The translations under genes were made by a program, and so were the position numbers. The notes under the pieces were generated by a model, which was given only the letters and a program-made list of their open reading frames with translations, had not been told where the DNA came from and searched no databases. From positions 233,646-297,645 of the forward strand of contig JACRQF010000015.1 of the NCBI GenBank assembly GCA_016222825.1: a stretch of DNA of 64,000 bases. The letters run 5' to 3'. Positions 8,910-18,232 of this stretch are shown here, in pieces. Source of the DNA: Verrucomicrobiota bacterium (lineage in GTDB: Bacteria > Verrucomicrobiota > Verrucomicrobiia > CAIQCK01). Each line of letters starts with the position of its first letter. The first letter of the stretch is position 1.

Positions 8910-10187
8910 CTACTTGCTTTGAAATTCCACCGGCGTCATGCGCGGCGTCAGCGCGTGCATCACCGCCAGCGCCAGCGGATACGCGCAGCCGGCGATGAAG
9001 AACAGGCTCCAGTAACTGCCGGTCGTCTGGAGAATGTAGCCAGCCGATTCCGAAAACAACATCGCCGTGCAGGAGCCAACCATGCCGCCGAGGCCGACCA
9101 CCGACGCGACGGCTTGTTTCGGGAACATGTCCGAGACCATCGTGAAGAGGTTGGCCGCCCAACCCGCGTGGGCCGCCGTCGCCAACCCGACGAGCACCGT
9201 CGCGAGCCAGACGTCGGAGGCGCGCGCGGCGAACATCACCGGCACGACACAGAGCGCACAGAGGAGCATCGCGGTCTTGCGGCTGGCATTGACCGACCAG
9301 CCGCGCCGCAGCAGGTGCGACGACAACCAGCCGCCGCCGATGCTGCCGACGCAGGTCATGGAATAGACGGCGATGAGCGGCGGACCGAGCCGGGCGAGTT
9401 CGAGGCCATATTGCTGGTTCAGGAACTTCGGCAGCCAGTAGAGGTAGAACCACCAGATCGGCGACGAGACGCCGATGCCGACGATGAACGCCCACGCCTG
9501 CCGGTAGCGGAGCAGGCTGCGCCACGGGATTCTCTCGGCCGCCGGCTCCGGCGCGTCGCTGTGGATGAGCGCGAGTTCCTCCGGCGAAACGCGCGGCGAC
9601 GACCGCGGCGCGTGGTAGAGCACCGCCCAGAACGCCATCCAGACAAACCCGACCGCGCCGACCACGACGAATGCCGCCTGCCAGCCATAGCGCAGCGTTA
9701 ACCACGGCACCACCGCCGGGGCGACGACCGCGCCGATGTTGGAGCCGGAGTTGAAGAGGCCGGTCGCCAGCGCACGCTCACGGCGCGGAAACCACTCCGC
9801 CACCGCTTTCACCGCCGCCGGAAAATTCCCCGCCTCACCGAAGCCGAGCGCAAACCGCGCGACGCCGAACCCGAACGCCGACCGCGCCAGAGCGTGGGCC
9901 ATCGCCGCGAGGCTCCAGAGCGCCATCGCCAACGAATAGCCGTGCTTGGTGCCGATGAGGTCAATCACGCGCCCGAACAGCGCCATGCCGATGGCGTAGG
10001 CCGCCTGAAACGCCGTGACGATATGGCCGTATTCGATCTCGTTCCAGCCGATCTCCGTTTGCAGGGTGGACGCCAGGATGCCGAGGATCTGCCGATCCAT
10101 GTAGTTGATGGTCGTGGCGGCGAAGAGCAGCGCACAGATCGTCCATCGAAAACCGCCGCGTGGCGCTGGCGTGGCGCTCGCACTCAT
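8910..10187 (-). CDS. MFS transporter, hexuronate (ExuT)-like
   Basis: 425 residues with about 12 hydrophobic segments. The N-terminal INYMDRQILGILAS and the following GHIVTAFQAAYAIG/RVIDLIGTKHG segments match the anion:cation symporter branch that includes hexuronate transporters (ExuT). The loop after TM4 carries the R-G-E-A-G-N-F-P-A-like GFGEAGNFPAAVKAVAEWFP motif of this branch. It probably imports hexuronates such as glucuronate or galacturonate by proton symport. It is tightly linked to the URO-D and alpha-glucuronidase-like genes. The exact substrate is inferred. Confidence 0.8.
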   Translation of the reverse strand: MSASATPAPRGGFRWTICALLFAATTINYMDRQILGILASTLQTEIGWNEIEYGHIVTAFQAAYAIGMALFGRVIDLIGTKHGYSLAMALWSLAAMAHALARSAFGFGVARFALGFGEAGNFPAAVKAVAEWFPRRERALATGLFNSGSNIGAVVAPAVVPWLTLRYGWQAAFVVVGAVGFVWMAFWAVLYHAPRSSPRVSPEELALIHSDAPEPAAERIPWRSLLRYRQAWAFIVGIGVSSPIWWFYLYWLPKFLNQQYGLELARLGPPLIAVYSMTCVGSIGGGWLSSHLLRRGWSVNASRKTAMLLCALCVVPVMFAARASDVWLATVLVGLATAAHAGWAANLFTMVSDMFPKQAVASVVGLGGMVGSCTAMLFSESAGYILQTTGSYWSLFFIAGCAYPLALAVMHALTPRMTPVEFQSK

Positions 10188-10331
10188 CGCGTGGCAGGCG
10201 GGCGGGGTTCTCCAGCCGCGCCGGGACGGCCTGTTGTTGAAGGAAGGTTCTTCATGAACTCAGGGCGCGACTCTTTTGCCACGAGGAGGCGCGACAGGAA
10301 AGCCTTATCTCCCGGTTCGCGCGCGAACCGT

Positions 10332-10817
10332 TCACGCCGCCAACCACTGCCGCAACCGCGCTGCGCTGTTCCGCACATGGCTGCCGTGCCAGAAGAACCG
10401 CCCGCACCGCTCACAGTGCCAGAACTTCTCCTCGCGCGCCGCCACCCGCGGCGGCAGCGACGGCAACGCCTCCGGTTTGCCGGCGGCGCGCAGCGGGTCG
10501 TTGCACACCAGGCAGCGCGTGAAAAGAAACCGCTCCCGGTCGAGCAAGAACCTCCCCACGACCTCGCGCAACTGCTCTGGGAACGTCTCACCGGCGACGA
10601 AGAGAATCTGCGCCTGCCCCACCAGCGACCGAGGCCAATCGTTGGCCAGATGCGTATTGCGCGTCAGGAACACGCGCTGCTCGGCCACCGCCCGCTCCAA
10701 CAACCGCCGCCCAAACAACTCGCGTCCGGCCGTGCAATCATAGCCGAGCGCGCGCAACCACGTGGCCAGCGATTGCAGCATCCCGTCGGCAGCGAAACGG
10801 ATGTCAGCAGGTGTCAT
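10332..10817 (-). CDS. Mut7-C RNase domain-containing protein (PIN-like, zinc ribbon)
   Basis: 161 residues with the start at 10817 (MTPADIRFAADGML). The open frame reaches 10877, but that extension only translates the heptamer repeat upstream. RFAADGMLQSLATWLRALGYD, a downstream FLTRN and two zinc knuckles (CLVC and CERC) are diagnostic of the Mut7-C family (formerly DUF82), a PIN-like putative RNase with a C-terminal zinc ribbon. The acidic D in ADGML is the likely metal ligand. It is separated from the TRAP permease gene by an inverted pair of heptamer arrays. Confidence 0.85.
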   Translation of the reverse strand: MTPADIRFAADGMLQSLATWLRALGYDCTAGRELFGRRLLERAVAEQRVFLTRNTHLANDWPRSLVGQAQILFVAGETFPEQLREVVGRFLLDRERFLFTRCLVCNDPLRAAGKPEALPSLPPRVAAREEKFWHCERCGRFFWHGSHVRNSAARLRQWLAA

Positions 10818-10826
10818 GATTAAACG

Positions 10827-10899
10827 TAACTCGTAATTTGTGATTCGTGATTTGCTCGCAACACGACCGCGAATCACGAATTACGAGTTACGAATTACG
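10827..10899. repeat. Inverted pair of heptamer arrays (T-A-A-T-T-C-G / C-G-A-A-T-T-A)
   Basis: Four 7-bp units at 10827-10854 (TAACTCG, TAATTTG, TGATTCG, TGATTTG) face four at 10870-10897 (CGAATCA, CGAATTA, CGAGTTA, CGAATTA). As an inverted repeat, 10825-10847 and 10870-10892 pair at 22 of 23 positions with a 22-base loop. The pair sits exactly in the gap between the TRAP permease stop and the Mut7-C start. It could fold as an attenuating hairpin in the minus-strand transcript, but it lacks a T tract. Confidence 0.9.
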
Positions 10900-10903
10900 C
10901 CCC

Positions 10904-12787
10904 TCACCGTCCCACCAACCGCAACACGCCTGTCGTCATCACCGGCAGGTAGGTGATGATGAGCACGCAGGCGAACATGATGAGCATGCCGGGCAGCGCG
11001 TTGCGGTAAATCTGCGTCAGCGGCCGGTTGAACCGATACGACGCCAGCAGCAGGTTCAGCCCCACCGGCGGCGCGAGGAAGCCAAACTCCATGTTCGCCA
11101 GGAAGATAATGCCCAGATGCACCGGGTCCACGTTAAACGCCGCGCCCATCGGCGTGATCAACGGCACCACCACCACAATCGCCGGGAAGATGTCCATCAG
11201 CCCGCCGACGAAGATGAGCATGATGTTTAGGCCGAGCAGGAACAAGAACTGCGACTCGACGTGGCTGCGGACCCACGTCGCCATCTGCTTCGGCACCTCC
11301 GCGTCCACGAGATAGCTCGTCAGGCCGAGCGCCACGCAGAGGATGATCATCACGCCGCCGAGCAGCGTCGCGCACTCCGTCACTGTCCGCGGCAGGTCGC
11401 GGCTGATCTTCAGGTCGCGATGGATGACGCACTCGATGAAGAACGCATAGAGCACCGTCAATGCCGCCGCCTCCACGAGCGTCGCGAAGCCGCCGAAGAT
11501 GAACACCATCACCACCACCGGCAGCGCCACCTCCCACTTCGCGTCGCGCAACGACACCCAAGCCTCGGCCCACGTGAACCGCGAGCGCGGGATGTTGCTC
11601 TTGACGCCCTGCCACACCGACCACGCCACGCACGCGCCGACCATCAGGCAGCCCGGCACAAAGCCGGCGATGAACAGGTCCTTGATGTCCACGTTCACGT
11701 GCTGCTGCTGGGCGACGATGCCGTAGAGAATCACCGGCAGGCTCGGTGGGAACAGCAGCCCCAGCGAGCCGGCGGTCGTCAGCAGGCCGACGGAAAACTT
11801 GTCCGAATACTTCGCCTGCAACATCATCGGCAGCAGCAGCCCCCCCACCGCGAGGATGGTCACACCGCTACCGCCGGTGAACGTCGTGAAGAAAGCGCAT
11901 ACCAGCGACGCCACCACCGCCGTGCCGCCGGGACACCAGCCGAACCATGCGTTGAACAACCGCACCAGCCGCTTGCTCGTGCCGCCCTCGGCGAGGATGT
12001 AGCCCGCCAGCGTGAACAGCGGGATCGTCGGCAGCATCGGCGACACCGTCAACCGGTAAGCTTCCACCGCCACCGACGACACCGGCGTCGCCTCGCTCCA
12101 GAACAGCAGCAGCGCCGCGCCGCCGATCATCGCGAAAATCGGCGCGCCCACCGCCGTGCCCGCGATGAGCAGAATCATCAGCGGCCAGAACAGCAGGGCG
12201 CCCGCGCTGTCCGGCAGGAACTTGAAGACCACCGCCGCGACCACGCCGAGCGCCGCGATGATGCGCCCCGGCCAGTGTTCCGACGCGCGCCAAACCTGCC
12301 GCAGCGTGACCAGCGCCAGCGTCAGCGGCATCACCGCCTCCACCGCCCAGCGTTTCACGCCGGGTATGATCTCCAGTCCCGCGCCGCGCTCGGTGGCAAC
12401 AAGCTGCCAGCTCGCGTAGCAGAGCGCCGCCGTGACGCACGCGCCCACCGCCGCGCCAAAAGCTCCGACGACGTGCTTGAGCCGGCCGTGCGCGAGCGCC
12501 TCGCCCGTGGCGAGCTTCAGCAGCCGCCCCTCGCGCGCCGCCAGTGCCGCGCCGAGAAACGCGATTACCAGCGTCAGGTGCTGGACGATGATCGAGGAGC
12601 CGGGCACGCCCCAGTTGAAAAACTTCCGCGTGACGATCTCGATCAGCGGCAGCAACGACATCGCCGCGAGCGCAAGGATGGCCAGCGAGTTTTCACAACT
12701 GCGCAGCGGCCCTTGCCGCGCCGGCGCGGCCTGGCCGTGGGGGATGAGGGTTGGCGGCTCAGTTTGCACCGGCACCACCCTTGGCAC
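10904..12787 (-). CDS. TRAP transporter fused small and large permease (DctQM)
   Basis: 627 residues. The first about 170 form a four-helix DctQ-like domain (LPLIEIVTRKFFNWGVPGS, then HLTLVIAFLGAALAAREGRLL). The remainder is a DctM-type permease of about 12 helices with GGSGVTILAVGGLLLP, then LLFPPSLPVILYG and a C-terminal PPVGLNLLLAS. DctQM fusions are an established variant. It is the sodium-driven membrane component for import of organic acids such as dicarboxylates, sialic acid or uronates. Its start overlaps the receptor gene stop by about 29 bases, which implies translational coupling. Confidence 0.9.
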   Translation of the reverse strand: MPRVVPVQTEPPTLIPHGQAAPARQGPLRSCENSLAILALAAMSLLPLIEIVTRKFFNWGVPGSSIIVQHLTLVIAFLGAALAAREGRLLKLATGEALAHGRLKHVVGAFGAAVGACVTAALCYASWQLVATERGAGLEIIPGVKRWAVEAVMPLTLALVTLRQVWRASEHWPGRIIAALGVVAAVVFKFLPDSAGALLFWPLMILLIAGTAVGAPIFAMIGGAALLLFWSEATPVSSVAVEAYRLTVSPMLPTIPLFTLAGYILAEGGTSKRLVRLFNAWFGWCPGGTAVVASLVCAFFTTFTGGSGVTILAVGGLLLPMMLQAKYSDKFSVGLLTTAGSLGLLFPPSLPVILYGIVAQQQHVNVDIKDLFIAGFVPGCLMVGACVAWSVWQGVKSNIPRSRFTWAEAWVSLRDAKWEVALPVVVMVFIFGGFATLVEAAALTVLYAFFIECVIHRDLKISRDLPRTVTECATLLGGVMIILCVALGLTSYLVDAEVPKQMATWVRSHVESQFLFLLGLNIMLIFVGGLMDIFPAIVVVVPLITPMGAAFNVDPVHLGIIFLANMEFGFLAPPVGLNLLLASYRFNRPLTQIYRNALPGMLIMFACVLIITYLPVMTTGVLRLVGR

Positions 12788-13800
12788 GGAACTCCTCCAC
12801 CAGCTTCTTCGCCTCGTCGAACATGTCCGCTGGCACGAACGGACCGACGAGCTTCGGATAGACGCCCTCGGCGGCGGAGCGCCATGCGGCCACCGCGTCT
12901 TCGGGCACGGGCACGACGTTGAGCTTGTGCTCCTTCATCGCCTTGACGGCTTCAAGCCCGCCCTTGCGGACGTCGGCTTGGATTTTCTCGCCAGCTTTGC
13001 GCGCGGCGGCCTTGATGGCGTCGCGGGCGTCGGCGGGAATCTTCTCCCACGAACGCTTGTCGAGAATCGTCGCGCCGACCAGCGGCGCCCAGCGCACGTC
13101 GGTCATGTTCGGCGCGAGCGAATACCACTGAAACGAAAGCGCAGCCACCGGTGGCGTCGCGAAGGCGTTGATCATGCCGGTTTGCAATCCCGGCATGATG
13201 TCGGTGCTGGCCAGCGGAACCACGGTGAAGCCGGCGTTCTTCCAAAGATCGAGCGTCGAGTTGTCGCCGGCCCACGAGAACATCTTGAGCTTCTTCATTC
13301 AAGTCGTCGGGCCGCACCACGGGCGTCTTGGTGAAAAAATGGACCCAGCCGGCCTCGCCCCACGTCAGCACGATGAAACCCTTGGCTTCCATCCGCGCTT
13401 CGAGCTTCGGCGCGAGCTTGGCGCGGACGTAGTCCAGTTCCGCGTCCGACCGGTAGAGCATCGGGATGCAAAGCGCCTGCACGCCGCGGTCAATCTCCGC
13501 CAACCCCATCGTCGTCACCGCTGCCGCGTGGATCGTGCCGAGGCGGATCTTGCTGATCATCTCCGCCTCGTCGCCCACGACGCCGCCGGGATAAATCCTC
13601 AGTTTTACGCGGTCGTTGGAGACCTTCCTCCACTCCTCGCCCATCTCCTTGAGGATGAGATGCCACGACGAGCCTTCCGGCGCGAGCGTGGCCAGCTTAA
13701 CAGTGACGTTCTGTGCGCGCGCGCCGGGCAGTGCCGTCAGCAACGCGACGGCCACCATCAGCCGCCGCAACGCGGATGAAGCGATGATATTGAAGCTCAT
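12759..13800 (-). pseudogene. TRAP transporter solute-binding protein DctP, frameshifted
   Basis: The N-terminal part (13800 down to about 13300) has a signal peptide ending ALPGARAQ, then VKLATLAPEGSSWH and VKLRIYPGGVVGDEAEMISKIRLG, all typical of DctP receptors. The frame is lost just after VVRPDDL. The C-terminal half continues in another frame (MFSWAGDNSTLDLWKNAGF, then STDIMPGLQTGMINAF). On the coding strand the break is a tandem TGAATGAA (plus-strand 13294-13301). Removing one 4-base copy restores DDLKKLKMF and gives a continuous 345-residue protein, a normal length. The duplication also creates an ATG at 13298. It is either a recent mutation, a phase-variable site or a sequencing error. 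Confidence 0.85.
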
Positions 13801-13898
13801 GAATTTCTTTCCAACAACTGTCTCGGCCGGTATTCAGGCGCGGCCGTTGGCGCAATATAACGCGCCTCCTGCAAAAAGTTTCAGGCCACTGCGGCGGC

Positions 13899-14819
13899 TC
13901 ACGGGAACAAATCGTCCACGTGTTCCTTCAGCCAGCGCGCGCGGCGTTGTGACACAAGATTCAGCAGGCGCCACTCCGGTTTCTTGTCCGGGTCCACCGT
14001 CAGCGCCTTGTTGAGCATCTGGTTGAATTCCGCCTTCTTCTGTTCGCCGACGCAAACCGTCTCAGCCAGGCCGACGTAGGCCGAGGCCCGCAGGCCGCCG
14101 CTCAACTCCACCGCCCGCGCGAAATGTTTGCGCGCCCGCTCGATCGAGCCGCCCATCGCCGCCGACCGGCCGCCGTCGTAGGCGATGAAGAACTCGTGCA
14201 GCGAGCCGCTGTCCCAAGCCTCGTCCAGATCGAGCGCGCGCTGCACCAGCGCCGCGGCCGAGGGCAGCTCGGCCATCAATTTCGAGTCGCTCTTGGCTGT
14301 GGAGATTGCCGCTGCCCACGACGCGCCGGTCCAATAAAGCAACGGCACGTCCTCGCGCGTGGCGGTTCTTACCGCCTTCGTCGGGTCATCGCGAAGCTGC
14401 TTGCCTAAATCCCGGTGACAAACCTCCAGCCCGCGCAGACCGTAATCGCGGGCCCGGAGGTAGAGTTTGCGGGCGCGTGTCCGCATCGCGGTGGCTTTCG
14501 CCAGGTCCTGCGATTCGATTTCGTCGGCGTCCATCTGCACGAACGCGAAGGCGTATTGCGTGAAGCCGGACGCGAGCGCCAGCAACAAGCCGCGATGTTC
14601 CGGCTGCTCCGCCAGCAGGCTTTCCATCGTCTTCAGGCCGAACGGAATCGCCTCGCGCACCAGTTGCGGATCGTCGTCCGAGGAGAACGTGCCGCCCGAA
14701 GCCGCCAGGGCGTCGGCGACCTGCCGCGTCGCCATCCGACGCAGCGAGCAACTGCACGCCAGCATCGCCAGCAGGCAAACACACGTCACAAGTTCCAATC
14801 GCTTCATTGCGGTCTTCAT
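13899..14819 (-). CDS. TatT-like TRAP transporter-associated lipoprotein
   Basis: 306 residues from the ATG at 14819. The N terminus has a hydrophobic signal with a lipobox-like MLAC (Cys 22), so it is probably lipid-anchored. The body is all-helical with TPR-like segments, including LASGFTQYAFAFVQ, LYWTGASWAAAIS and LLNLVSQRRARWLKEHVDDLF. This is the pattern of the T component (TatT) of TRAP systems, described in Treponema pallidum as a TPR partner of the solute receptor. Its place just upstream of dctP supports this. An alternative start lies 7 codons upstream. Confidence 0.8.
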   Translation of the reverse strand: MKTAMKRLELVTCVCLLAMLACSCSLRRMATRQVADALAASGGTFSSDDDPQLVREAIPFGLKTMESLLAEQPEHRGLLLALASGFTQYAFAFVQMDADEIESQDLAKATAMRTRARKLYLRARDYGLRGLEVCHRDLGKQLRDDPTKAVRTATREDVPLLYWTGASWAAAISTAKSDSKLMAELPSAAALVQRALDLDEAWDSGSLHEFFIAYDGGRSAAMGGSIERARKHFARAVELSGGLRASAYVGLAETVCVGEQKKAEFNQMLNKALTVDPDKKPEWRLLNLVSQRRARWLKEHVDDLFP

Positions 14820-15035
14820 ACCTTGCTCCACAGCCTGCAACCATACCGAAGGAGCGCGGAAAAAACAAACGCTCGATCAACCGTCGCCCGAATGTTGCGC
14901 GCTTTGCGCCGTCCCGTGCGTGTTGATTCGTCTTGAGTTGGCCGGGGGGTCTGGTTAGGTTCGCGGCCATCCTGAGCCTCAAAACGTGCGCGCAAACGAA
15001 AGTCTCTAACCTTCAAACCAAAAGGAGTCGAAATC

Positions 15036-15881
15036 ATGGATAAGTGGCCTATCGGTGTGTTTACCAGTATTGATGCAGGTCTGGGTGTGAAACTCGAAGT
15101 TGCACGGGAGTTGGGCATCCCGACGATTCATCTGCACGCCCCCGCCCAGAGCACGCGGACGCCGGAAAACGCCAGACAGTTTCTGGCGAAGCTCAAGGAG
15201 GCCGGCATCACGTTGACCGCGGTTTTTGGAGGATTTGAAGGCGAGAGCTACGCGGACATTCCCACCGTTTCCAAGACGGTCGGCCTGGTGCCGCGCGAGA
15301 CGCGCGCCGCGCGCGTGCAGGAGATGAAGGAAATCTCGGACTTCGCGAAGTTGTTGGGCTGCCGCGTGATCGCGCTGCATATCGGGTTCGTCCCGCACGA
15401 TGCCAAGGACCCGCTCTATGGCGAGGTCTTGAAGGTAACCCAGGAGATCTGCGACCACGCCAAGCGCAACGGCCAGAACCTGCACCTGGAGACCGGCCAG
15501 GAGACGCCGGAAGCTTTGTTGCAGTTCATCCATGACGTGGGCCGCGACAACCTGTTCATCAACTTCGATCCCGCCAACCTCATCCTCTACGGCACCGGCG
15601 AGCCGATCGAGTCGTTACAGAAAGTCGGCCGCTACGTGCGGAGCTGCCACTGCAAGGACGCCAAGTGGGCGGCGAAGCCCGGCAAAGAGTGGGGCGCGGA
15701 AATGCCGCTGGGCCAGGGCGACGTTGGGTTCGAGCAGTTCCTGCGCACGCTCAAAGCCCTTGGCTACGACGGGCCGCTGACGATCGAGCGCGAGATTCCA
15801 CAGGAGCCGGCGCGCCAGAAGGCGGAGATCGGCCACGCGGTCCAATTGCTCACCGAGTTGAAAAAGAAGATTGGCGTCTGA
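15036..15881 (+). CDS. Sugar phosphate isomerase/epimerase (xylose isomerase-like TIM barrel)
   Basis: 281 residues with AGGAG about 8 bases before the ATG. TIM-barrel pattern: KLEVARELGIPTIHLHAP, VIALHIGFVPHD, LHLETGQETPEALL (metal-ligand Glu), NLFINFDPANLILYG (Asp), VRSCHCKDAKW (His) and LTIERE (last metal Glu). These match the AP-endonuclease 2 / IolE-like superfamily with divalent metal ligands. It probably isomerises or epimerises a sugar or inositol derivative; the substrate cannot be told. It is monocistronic, with a divergent neighbour upstream and a convergent one downstream. Confidence 0.85.
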   Translation: MDKWPIGVFTSIDAGLGVKLEVARELGIPTIHLHAPAQSTRTPENARQFLAKLKEAGITLTAVFGGFEGESYADIPTVSKTVGLVPRETRAARVQEMKEISDFAKLLGCRVIALHIGFVPHDAKDPLYGEVLKVTQEICDHAKRNGQNLHLETGQETPEALLQFIHDVGRDNLFINFDPANLILYGTGEPIESLQKVGRYVRSCHCKDAKWAAKPGKEWGAEMPLGQGDVGFEQFLRTLKALGYDGPLTIEREIPQEPARQKAEIGHAVQLLTELKKKIGV

Positions 15882-15886
15882 CGGCG

Positions 15887-18232
15887 CTATTTCCCGACGA
15901 TCTCGAACGAGATGGCCGGCAGCGTGGCCACGTTGCGGCGGAGCATGGCCATGCCCTTGCCTTTGCCAGCGAACTGGCCTTTGGGGTTCACAGAAACGCT
16001 GACGATCAGGTTGCCTTGCTGGCCGGGCTTGGCCTTGGCGTCGGCGCGCAACACGATCTCCGTGCCCATGCCGGCGGCAGAGGTTTTTTCGATGACGATG
16101 CCGGAGGGAGCTTCGTTCAGTTCGAGTTCGAGGCTGCCGAAGAACGTCGTCGTGGGCATGCCAACCCGGACGCTGGCGGTGCCGCCAACGGGAATTCTCA
16201 CCGGCATCGAGCTCAGGATTCGGGGCGAGGAGGTCGGCGCTTTGCCCGCAAACCGTCCCATCATGGGCGGGAGGCCCGCTGACGCCACCTGCAACTCTTT
16301 GGCGGGAACAAGATGGCGATAGGCGAACGCCTGCATCATGTCTTCGGCAGGCACGGCGAGGCGGCGGATCTCGCGGCCTTGGATGATTGCGCGGCCCTCG
16401 ATGCGCAGCGCGACCGGCGCGTCGCTCGACGATGACGGCGCGGTGATTGTGAAGCGGACTTTGTCCTGACCGGGCGGCACGCGCGCGCCACTCAACGTGA
16501 AGTCCGATGGCGCATCCTTCAGCGACAGCGAGATCTCGCCGGAGAAACCGTCACGGCGCAGCGCATAAGCGGTGACGGGCACGGTTGCGCCGGGGCGGAC
16601 GCTGATGCTCGACGGCGCAATGCGCAGCGCGAAATCCGCTTGCGGCGCGCCGATGCGCAGGCGGTAGGCGAGCTCCGCGCCGCCTTTGCGCTGGGTGTCG
16701 CCGAGATGCACGAAGTAAGTGCCGCTCGCGGGCAGCTTCACGCGCAGATAGGAATCGGCGTGGTGCGTGTTCAAGCCGGAAGCTTTGTCTTCGTGGTCGT
16801 CGTTGAGCGCGAGTTGTTTGCCGGTGATGTCGGTGAGTTTGAGGAGCGAGTCCAGCGGCGAGTCGAGCCGGCGCGCATGAACTTCCGCCACGATCTCGTC
16901 GCCGGCGTTGCCCGTGAAGCTGAACACGTCGCGGTCGCCAGGCTGGGCGACGCGGCCGTTGACGATGATCGGCAGCGTGACGCGATGGGCGGCGTCCTGC
17001 GAGTTGTTCGGCTCCTGCTCAAGCGATTCCGGCAGCGTGTCCACGGCGAACGGCACGAGATTGGAAGGCTGGCCGTCCTTGCGCACGGAGATCTGCCGCA
17101 CGCCGTCGTCTTTGGCGTCCAGCGTCAGCGAGGTTGCGGGCAGGTTCCAGCCTTTGAGTGCGACGGTGGTTTGCGTGCCGGCCTTGCCGCCGAGCGGGAA
17201 GATGCCCGTCATAAACGGCAGCTCGCCGAGGGTGATGCGATAGACGAAATCCTCGCGCCCGCGATAGATCGAGTCGTGGATTTCCAGCGTGTATTCGCCG
17301 TCGGCGGGGACTTCGTAGAGAAGCACCGGGTCGGGATGAAAACGGAAATGGTCGGCGTAGTCCACCTGCTGGCCGCTGGCGTCATAGAGCGCGAGCGTCG
17401 CCTGAAACCAGCCGGGCACGGCATCGGAGATGTAGGGGATGAGTTCGCGCGCGGCGGCGGCGGCGACGAGGCGCTGGCCTTTGGCGGCGCGGAAACGGTA
17501 GCGGTCCACGCCGCCGGCCATGATCTGGCCGTTGACGATGGCGGGCAGCGTGATGCTCGATTCGTAGGGGCCGACGGCGGTCTGCTCCGGCTTGTTGCGC
17601 AGCGCCTTCAACTCCTCGAAGCTCTTCACGTTGTCGTCGAGCTTCGCCGGCTTCTTGGTGAACTCAGGCAGTTGGCTGACGCAGAACAGCAGCGGGTTGG
17701 TGAGGCCGAGCGTCGTTCGCAACCGCAGTTCGCGCTCGCCCGGTTCGGCGTCGGCGGAAACGGAGACTTTGACGGTGACGGTTTCGACGATGGCGGGGTT
17801 TGCCGGCTTGCGCACGAAATTGGCGATCTTCTTGCGGATGTCGTCGAGTTCCTTGTCGTCCTCGGAGGTCCAGGACGATTTCGTGGAGGAGTCGCTTCCG
17901 CGTTTTCCGAAGCGGCCGAACATCGGGCGCGAGCCAGCCATCTTCTTCTTCATCAACTCCGTCAGCCGCTCGCGCAGGTCGTTGAACTGCTGTATCGTGA
18001 TCGGCTTGACGTAGCTGATGACGGTGGCGCTGATGCCGCTGCCGGTGACGAAGGCGTTGGTGACGCCGTCGAGGTATTGGCCGCCGAGGGTCAACTCGAA
18101 CGAACTGCCCTGCTTGCCGCCCGCGGGATAGACGTAGCCGATGTGCGGCGTGAATTGCTGCGCCCGCGCCGCCGGCAAGAGCGCCAGCGCGGCGCCGAGG
18201 CCCAGGATCATCTGCCAACGAATGAGGCTCAT
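15887..18232 (-). CDS. Secreted PPC (pre-peptidase C-terminal) domain protein
   Basis: 781 residues with a signal peptide (cleavage near ARAQQ). IPT/TIG-like segments near the start (YVYPAGGKQGSSFELTLGG) and again near residue 345 (GIFPLGGKAGTQTTVALKG) are followed by PPC-type modules. These show the usual INGRVAQPGDRDVFSFTGNAGDEI pattern (broken over residues 430-455) and then DSYLRVKLPASGTYFVHLGD. This architecture is common in Planctomycetes and Verrucomicrobiota beside DUF1501 and DUF1553 genes. The protein is extracellular or periplasmic, and its substrate is unknown. Its start overlaps the DUF1501 stop by 4 bases (ATGA). Confidence 0.8.
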   Translation of the reverse strand: MSLIRWQMILGLGAALALLPAARAQQFTPHIGYVYPAGGKQGSSFELTLGGQYLDGVTNAFVTGSGISATVISYVKPITIQQFNDLRERLTELMKKKMAGSRPMFGRFGKRGSDSSTKSSWTSEDDKELDDIRKKIANFVRKPANPAIVETVTVKVSVSADAEPGERELRLRTTLGLTNPLLFCVSQLPEFTKKPAKLDDNVKSFEELKALRNKPEQTAVGPYESSITLPAIVNGQIMAGGVDRYRFRAAKGQRLVAAAAARELIPYISDAVPGWFQATLALYDASGQQVDYADHFRFHPDPVLLYEVPADGEYTLEIHDSIYRGREDFVYRITLGELPFMTGIFPLGGKAGTQTTVALKGWNLPATSLTLDAKDDGVRQISVRKDGQPSNLVPFAVDTLPESLEQEPNNSQDAAHRVTLPIIVNGRVAQPGDRDVFSFTGNAGDEIVAEVHARRLDSPLDSLLKLTDITGKQLALNDDHEDKASGLNTHHADSYLRVKLPASGTYFVHLGDTQRKGGAELAYRLRIGAPQADFALRIAPSSISVRPGATVPVTAYALRRDGFSGEISLSLKDAPSDFTLSGARVPPGQDKVRFTITAPSSSSDAPVALRIEGRAIIQGREIRRLAVPAEDMMQAFAYRHLVPAKELQVASAGLPPMMGRFAGKAPTSSPRILSSMPVRIPVGGTASVRVGMPTTTFFGSLELELNEAPSGIVIEKTSAAGMGTEIVLRADAKAKPGQQGNLIVSVSVNPKGQFAGKGKGMAMLRRNVATLPAISFEIVGK

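Noticed and set aside
10817..10877. Upstream start (at 10877) for the Mut7-C gene
   Set aside because: The extra 20 residues only translate the heptamer repeat (RITNYELRLI) and do not belong to the family; MTPADIRF fits the known N terminus.
11261..12922. 553-codon plus-strand frame opposite the TRAP permease
   Set aside because: It is very rich in Arg and His with no hydrophobic core, so it is an antisense artefact of the permease gene.
14934..14961. Possible promoter TTGAGT...TAGGTT before the TIM-barrel isomerase gene
   Set aside because: The -10 matches consensus poorly and the spacer is 16 bases, so it is below what I would annotate.
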